This document shows positions 61,001-64,000 of a DNA stretch of 64,000 bases, piece after piece (position 1 is the first letter of the stretch; each line of letters opens with the position of its first letter). The translations under genes and the position numbers were made by a program. The notes beneath the pieces are model-generated. The model saw only the letters and a list, made by a program, of their open reading frames with translations, did not search any database and had not been told where the DNA came from. This DNA is from JAICMB01 sp035295125 (GTDB lineage: Bacteria > Acidobacteriota > Terriglobia > Bryobacterales > Bryobacteraceae), in assembly GCA_035295125.1 (NCBI GenBank), contig DATGJP010000062.1, positions 20,264 to 84,263 of the forward strand, in the 5' to 3' direction.

Positions 61001-63582
61001 CCGGGAGTTGCTGACAGATTCACCATGCTTCCCGCGTCAAAGAAACCGCTTGCGGGCGTCACGGTCCCGGCGCCCACGGGCGACGCCGCGGTCGTCAATT
61101 GATACTGTGTCTTAAACTCCGCCGTGTAAGTCACGGCTGCAGTTCCGACGACAACGGCATCGGTCGCAGCGGAAGTCCCGTCGTTCCAGGCCGTGAACAG
61201 GTACTGAGTGCCCGTCGCGCCGGCCTGAGTAGTGGCCACGGAAATGTGATGATTGCCGGGCAGCAGCCCAATGGTTTGCGGCGCCGTCAGCGGCGATCCT
61301 CCATCCACGCTAATCTGCAAACCGCTGGGGTTTGTCTGCACGGTGACGGCGGTCGCAATGACGGTGGAGTCCATCGCAGTCGCCGCTACAGATCCACCCC
61401 CGGTGACGCTCACCTGGTTGACTTGCGGCGAGGTCGCGTTTGCAGCTACGTTTACAGTGACCGTGATGGGAGAATAGCTCGATCCTGCCGCCAGCGGGTC
61501 GTTTCGACTGCAGCTCGTGTCTGTGCACGACCAACCTGAACCGGCCATGGACACTAACGTCCAGCCCGCAGGCAAGGTATCGGTCACCAGCACTGTTCCC
61601 GCAGTCGGGCCCGCCGCCATGGCGTTGGAAACCGTCACCGTGTATGTGCCCTGCTGTCCCGCGGTGAAATTGCCGCTATGCGTACTGTTGATGCTCAAAA
61701 CCGCGGGCGCCAGGCTGAACATGGCAGGACCAATTCCGCTTTGAGCGTTCCACACGTACACGGTGATCTGGTCGCCGGCGTTGAGAATGGAAGATGCTTG
61801 ACCGTAAGTGCCCGTAAAGCCGCTGATGACGATCTGCGCGTCGGTCCACGACGTCACGTTGAGAGTGACGCCATCCGTAGTAAAGCTGTTGGCGAACCCG
61901 GCACTCCAGCCCGCGGTTACGTCGCGGATCAGCAGGAACGCCGAGTCGCCGTTATAGGGTGCATGGGTTCCGAATCCGCGGCCCGTGATTGTAATGGTCT
62001 GCGTCTGCTGCGGCAGTATCCCTGACACGGAGGTAATCGCTGGAGATCCTGTGGAACTGACCGTCGCCGTGGCCGCTCCAGGGCCAGCGTTGGTCTGAGG
62101 ATTGGTAACCGAGACTTGAACCTGGTCGCCGGGTTGAAGGAACGAATTGAGGTCTTTTCCGTAGTTCCCGGTGAAGCCGGCAATCGTGATCTGCGAATCC
62201 GTCCAGGAGGTGACGTTGAGGGTGATTCCGTCGCCAGTGAGTCCCGTGTCGAACCCTGCCGTGATGTCTTTGATCGACAGGAAGGGAGAGTCGCCGTTAT
62301 AAGGCGCCTGCGTTCCAAAGCCGCTGCCCGATATGGTGATCGTTTGCGTCTGCTGCGCGGTGATGGTGCTTACCGAACTGATAACGGGTGGTGGCGCTTT
62401 CAACGGGGTAAAGACCCAAGCGGCGCCCGCTCCGCTGTTGTCGGCGGGTGCTCCGGCCAGCGCTTCGCTTGCGTCCGCCGACACGGCGATCGCATAACCT
62501 AGCTGGCCGGCCCCGGTCTCGCCCGTGCCGGCGAGTGTGTTGTTCAACCTGTACATGCCGTCGGCGCCACGGACGAAAACGTTAATCTGACCGCTGTTGT
62601 TACTAGCGAGGGGGTTACCGGCCACGAGCGTGTTCCCGTCGGAGGATAATGCGACCGGCCCGCCAAGCCCAATACTGGCGCCCCCTACCTCGCTCCATGT
62701 GTTACCGGATCGTGAAAAAGTCCAGAAGATATATTTGCTTTGATCCGGCGTCGCCCCCCCCACGGCAGCGGTGTTTCCGTCAAAGCTCAGGGTCGGCGAT
62801 ATGCCGAAATGCGAAGCGTTCACGCCCACGATCTTGGTCCCGCTCTGCGCCCAAGCCGCCCCAGATCGGCTAAACGCCCAGATCGCCCCGGTGTTGTTGT
62901 TGTCTCCGGGGCCGCCGCAGAGGAGTGTATTGCCGTCGCCCGAAAGCGCCACCGGTCCAAGGTCGGCGGCGCCGACCGTACCTGTTACACTCTGGGCTCC
63001 GATTTTCTGTTGCTCAGACCATTGACTGCCCGATCGGCTATAAACCCAGCATGCACCGGCGTTGTTGTTGTCGGTCAATCCGCCAATTGCCAGCGTATTG
63101 CCGTCGTTCGCGAGCGCTACTGAGTAGCCCTGGTGCGCGTTGCCGATAGCGTCGCCGGCTATGATCGCGCTTCCCTGCTGGATCCAGGACCCACCCTGAT
63201 TCACGAATACATAGGTTGCGCCCCTGCCTCCCCCGGAAGGATAGGCGCCCAGCGCGATCGTATTACCGTCGCCTGATATCGCCGCCGAGATGCCGACAAG
63301 ATCGCCGGCAGCCGCAGTCGCAGGCGCAAGTTTCGCCGCTTGAGTCCACATCTGGCCCGAGCGTACAAAGACCCACGCCGCACCCTTATTGCTGTTGTCG
63401 CCAGGCGCACCCACGACAGCGGTGTTCCCGTCCGCGGACAGAGCGACCGAGGCGCCCTGTTCCGCAATACCGCTAGAGGGCGTGCCGATGAGTTTCGTTG
63501 AAGTGGTGGCGGCCGAAGCTACGCCAGCAAGTAAAAAGAGCAACCAAGATTGTCGGTGAATAGGTCGATGATACCTCATCAT
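58096..63582 (-). CDS. Giant exported protein: FG-GAP propeller, TIG, DUF11, PEGA/InlB repeats, FN3, triple C-terminal repeat
   Basis: 1828 residues with a signal peptide (RQSWLLFLLAGVASA). Domain order: seven FG-GAP-like blades to about 395 (SVALSADGNTAVVGAPGDNS pattern); two TIG/IPT-like domains to about 630 (ITSVSGILPQQTQTITITGR); one DUF11-like domain (VTDTLPAGWTLVS) to about 740. Then four units that each join a PEGA-like segment (TIQTNPPGLQFTVDSGNPQT) with an InlB-B-like segment (GTVTPASGFVDA...FQFTSWTG), a FN3 domain near 1370-1455, and three C-terminal repeats equal to those of the next gene. A surface or secreted binding role is likely. It sits 77 bases before the 1706-residue gene and 39 bases after a partial third member. 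Confidence 0.9.
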   Translation of the reverse strand: MMRYHRPIHRQSWLLFLLAGVASAATTSTKLIGTPSSGIAEQGASVALSADGNTAVVGAPGDNSNKGAAWVFVRSGQMWTQAAKLAPATAAAGDLVGISAAISGDGNTIALGAYPSGGGRGATYVFVNQGGSWIQQGSAIIAGDAIGNAHQGYSVALANDGNTLAIGGLTDNNNAGACWVYSRSGSQWSEQQKIGAQSVTGTVGAADLGPVALSGDGNTLLCGGPGDNNNTGAIWAFSRSGAAWAQSGTKIVGVNASHFGISPTLSFDGNTAAVGGATPDQSKYIFWTFSRSGNTWSEVGGASIGLGGPVALSSDGNTLVAGNPLASNNSGQINVFVRGADGMYRLNNTLAGTGETGAGQLGYAIAVSADASEALAGAPADNSGAGAAWVFTPLKAPPPVISSVSTITAQQTQTITISGSGFGTQAPYNGDSPFLSIKDITAGFDTGLTGDGITLNVTSWTDSQITIAGFTGNYGKDLNSFLQPGDQVQVSVTNPQTNAGPGAATATVSSTGSPAITSVSGILPQQTQTITITGRGFGTHAPYNGDSAFLLIRDVTAGWSAGFANSFTTDGVTLNVTSWTDAQIVISGFTGTYGQASSILNAGDQITVYVWNAQSGIGPAMFSLAPAVLSINSTHSGNFTAGQQGTYTVTVSNAMAAGPTAGTVLVTDTLPAGWTLVSMAGSGWSCTDTSCSRNDPLAAGSSYSPITVTVNVAANATSPQVNQVSVTGGGSVAATAMDSTVIATAVTVQTNPSGLQISVDGGSPLTAPQTIGLLPGNHHISVATTQAGATGTQYLFTAWNDGTSAATDAVVVGTAAVTYTAEFKTQYQLTTAASPVGAGTVTPASGFFDAGSMVNLSATPGNGFQFTSWTGPVTSPNNAATVISMTGPVTATANFVAVASITIQTMPAGLQFTVDNLAPQTAPQTLSLTAGSHIIAVLATQPGTTGTQYVFTGWNDGGTASHSITVSTAASFTATFKTQYQLTITASPAADGTVTPSSGFVDAGTVVSVSATANGGFQFIDWSGAVASSSSASTTVTMSGPQSLTANFAALAGVTIQTNPPGLQFTVDSGNPQTAPQTLNLQPGSHTVSVAPTQAGTAGTQYVFTNWNDGGTASHSFTVGTAPLALTATFKTQFQLTTAASPMPGGAVTPASGFVDANSVVNLTATANSGFQFANWTGPVAAVNSGTTTVTMSGPQAVTANFVPTAPITIQTNPTGLQFTVDGGAPQTAPQVLTLTAGSHTITVATTQTPAAGTQDLFTGWSDGGAATHSITVSAAAATYTATFRTQYQLTVSALPAAGGTVTPASGFVDAASVVPVAATANSGFIFGSWTGNVASASSASTTVTMTAPQTVVANFTAGQAPPAVTIFSPAQNATGVSTTVSLTWSAVVGATSYDVSFGTSASAPVVTTTTNLSYSPMNLAANTTYYWAVTAKNAFGATPSAVWSFTTAPATTSGYRFVPVTPCRIIDTRGAIGPFGGPAIPAQGTRTVPIPQSACNIPATALAYSLNVTVVPIQTLGYLSIWPAGQSQPVVSTLNSFDGSIVANAAIVPAGTQGAISVFASDATQAIIDINGYFAPASTANSMSFYSLTPCRVVDTRGAIGPLGGPVMSGGSARSFPVSSSPCGAPNTAQAYSLNITVVPRHTLGYLTSWPTGQTQPVVSTLNSPNGLIVANAAIVPAGTGGAISIFVTDDTDVIIDINGYFAPPGSPAAQSLYTVTPCRVADTRGGSSLADNGSSSFSIPTGPCSGIPNTAQAYSLNVTVVPSGPLGYLTAWPTGQTQPVVSTLNSPAGKVVANAAIVPAGTGGAVTVFVTNPTDLILDINAYFAP
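58099..59215 (-). repeat. Three C-terminal ~120-residue repeats of the 1828-residue protein
   Basis: Unit 1 (VTPCRIIDTRGAIGPFGGP), unit 2 (LTPCRVVDTRGAIGPLGGP) and unit 3 (VTPCRVADTRGGSSLADNG). They are almost the same as the units at 52901-54020, in the same order, so each unit is closer to its counterpart in the neighbour than to the other units beside it. Confidence 0.9.
59510..61355 (-). repeat. Four PEGA/InlB-B-like repeat units
   Basis: Each unit is about 150 residues. It starts TIQTNP.GLQ.TVD...P.TAPQ, passes GTQYVFT.WNDGG and FKTQYQLT..ASP, and ends W.G.V.....TTV.M.GP....ANF. The arrangement suggests a stiff stalk. Confidence 0.75.
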
Positions 63583-63621
63583 CGGGAACCGATTGTTCCG
63601 ACGAACTTTTGCAGACTGCTT

Positions 63622-64000
63622 CTATGGCGCGAAGTAAGCGTTGATATCCAAAATCAAGTCCGTCGGATTGGTGACGAAGACAGTCACCGCGCCGCCCGTT
63701 CCTGCCGGTACGATGGCGGCATTCGCCACCACCTTCCCTGCCGGAGAATTCAGCGTGGACACGACAGGCTGTGTCTGTCCGGTCGGCCAAGCGGTCAGGT
63801 AACCCAACGGACCGCTGGGCACCACCGTGACATTGAGCGAGTATGCCTGCGCCGTGTTTGGAATGCCGCTACAGGGGCTCGTTGGAATGGAGAAACTCCT
63901 CGAACCATTGCTAGCCAAACCGGAGCCGCCCCGCGTATCGGCTACGCGGCACGGCGTCACCGTATACAGCGACTGCGCCGCGGGCGATCCCGGCAGAGCG
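63622..64000 (-). CDS. Partial third giant protein, C-terminal repeat only
   Basis: The frame is open to the end of the window, so the gene begins beyond base 64000. The 126 residues seen are unit 3 of the shared C-terminal repeat (TPCRVADTRGGSGLASNG to DLILDINAYFAP). The preceding residues LPGSPAAQSLYTV match the linker before unit 3 in the other two proteins, so a further two units and a large N-terminal part probably lie outside. The stop is 39 bases before the 1828-residue gene, so the array continues upstream. Confidence 0.88.
   Translation of the reverse strand, partial: ALPGSPAAQSLYTVTPCRVADTRGGSGLASNGSRSFSIPTSPCSGIPNTAQAYSLNVTVVPSGPLGYLTAWPTGQTQPVVSTLNSPAGKVVANAAIVPAGTGGAVTVFVTNPTDLILDINAYFAP

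Noticed and set aside
63469..63790. Separate minus-strand gene between the two giant proteins
   Set aside because: It is an alternative frame across the shared C-terminal repeat; the real frame continues past base 64000.

Overview
The window looks like chromosomal DNA of a soil-type Acidobacteriota, most like the Bryobacterales/Solibacter group. This is an inference from gene content and style: GC-rich coding, many exported proteins of unknown role, a PQQ dehydrogenase paired with a cytochrome, a CRTAC1-type FG-GAP/ASPIC protein, a soluble-plus-membrane Ser/Thr kinase, giant repeat-rich exported proteins, and a dispersed palindromic repeat family built on GGCGGTTTCGCC. I see no rRNA, tRNA, CRISPR array, phage or intact insertion sequence.

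Layout. 1-4.1 kb: an exported amidohydrolase, then glcE and glcF (glycolate oxidase subunits), all overlapping. 4.1-4.4 kb: a probable decayed antitoxin/PemK pair. 4.4-8.65 kb (minus): a tight operon of a coiled-coil winged-helix protein, a CocE-like hydrolase and an MFS exporter, with an 18-bp dyad at its head. 8.7-11.4 kb: a zinc-ribbon Ser/Thr kinase with a polytopic tail. 11.5-16.5 kb (minus): a small exported protein, then a sugar-acid dehydratase, GT-C-like membrane protein and hexuronate-type MFS carrier with overlapping ends. 16.6-23.8 kb: an exported protein, a type-5 uracil-DNA glycosylase overlapping a PAS histidine kinase, a PQQ dehydrogenase overlapping a di-haem cytochrome, and a GT2 glycosyltransferase. 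23.9-27.3 kb: an unusual NitT/TauT-like ABC ATPase and double permease. 27.4-36.7 kb: SixA and Ppx/GppA, DUF2252, membrane proteins, a CoA-transferase, two stress-type small proteins, DUF192 and VanZ-like proteins.

36.7-51.3 kb is a metal and copper region: a CzcCBA-type RND efflux operon (minus), divergent from a histidine kinase/response regulator pair, followed by a small membrane protein, a Tat multicopper oxidase, a CtaA-like membrane protein, a PPIase/TPR/FG-GAP/ASPIC protein and a CusF-SCO fusion. The two-component system probably controls the efflux operon; a 14-bp direct repeat lies between them. The oxidase, CtaA-like and SCO proteins suggest copper handling at the membrane.

51.4-64 kb (minus): a histidine-type phosphatase and a tandem array of at least three giant exported proteins. 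Two are seen whole (1706 and 1828 residues). Their N-terminal architectures are unrelated (BACON-like repeats versus FG-GAP/TIG/PEGA-InlB repeats), but each ends in the same three ~120-residue repeats, which I cannot assign to a named family.

The dispersed palindromic repeats sit at five of the six convergent gene junctions that have space for one. They also intrude into coding sequence (inside glcE, and at the N-termini of the amidohydrolase and the efflux adaptor), and they lie inside an old ~290-bp-period tandem duplication at the czcC/czcB boundary.
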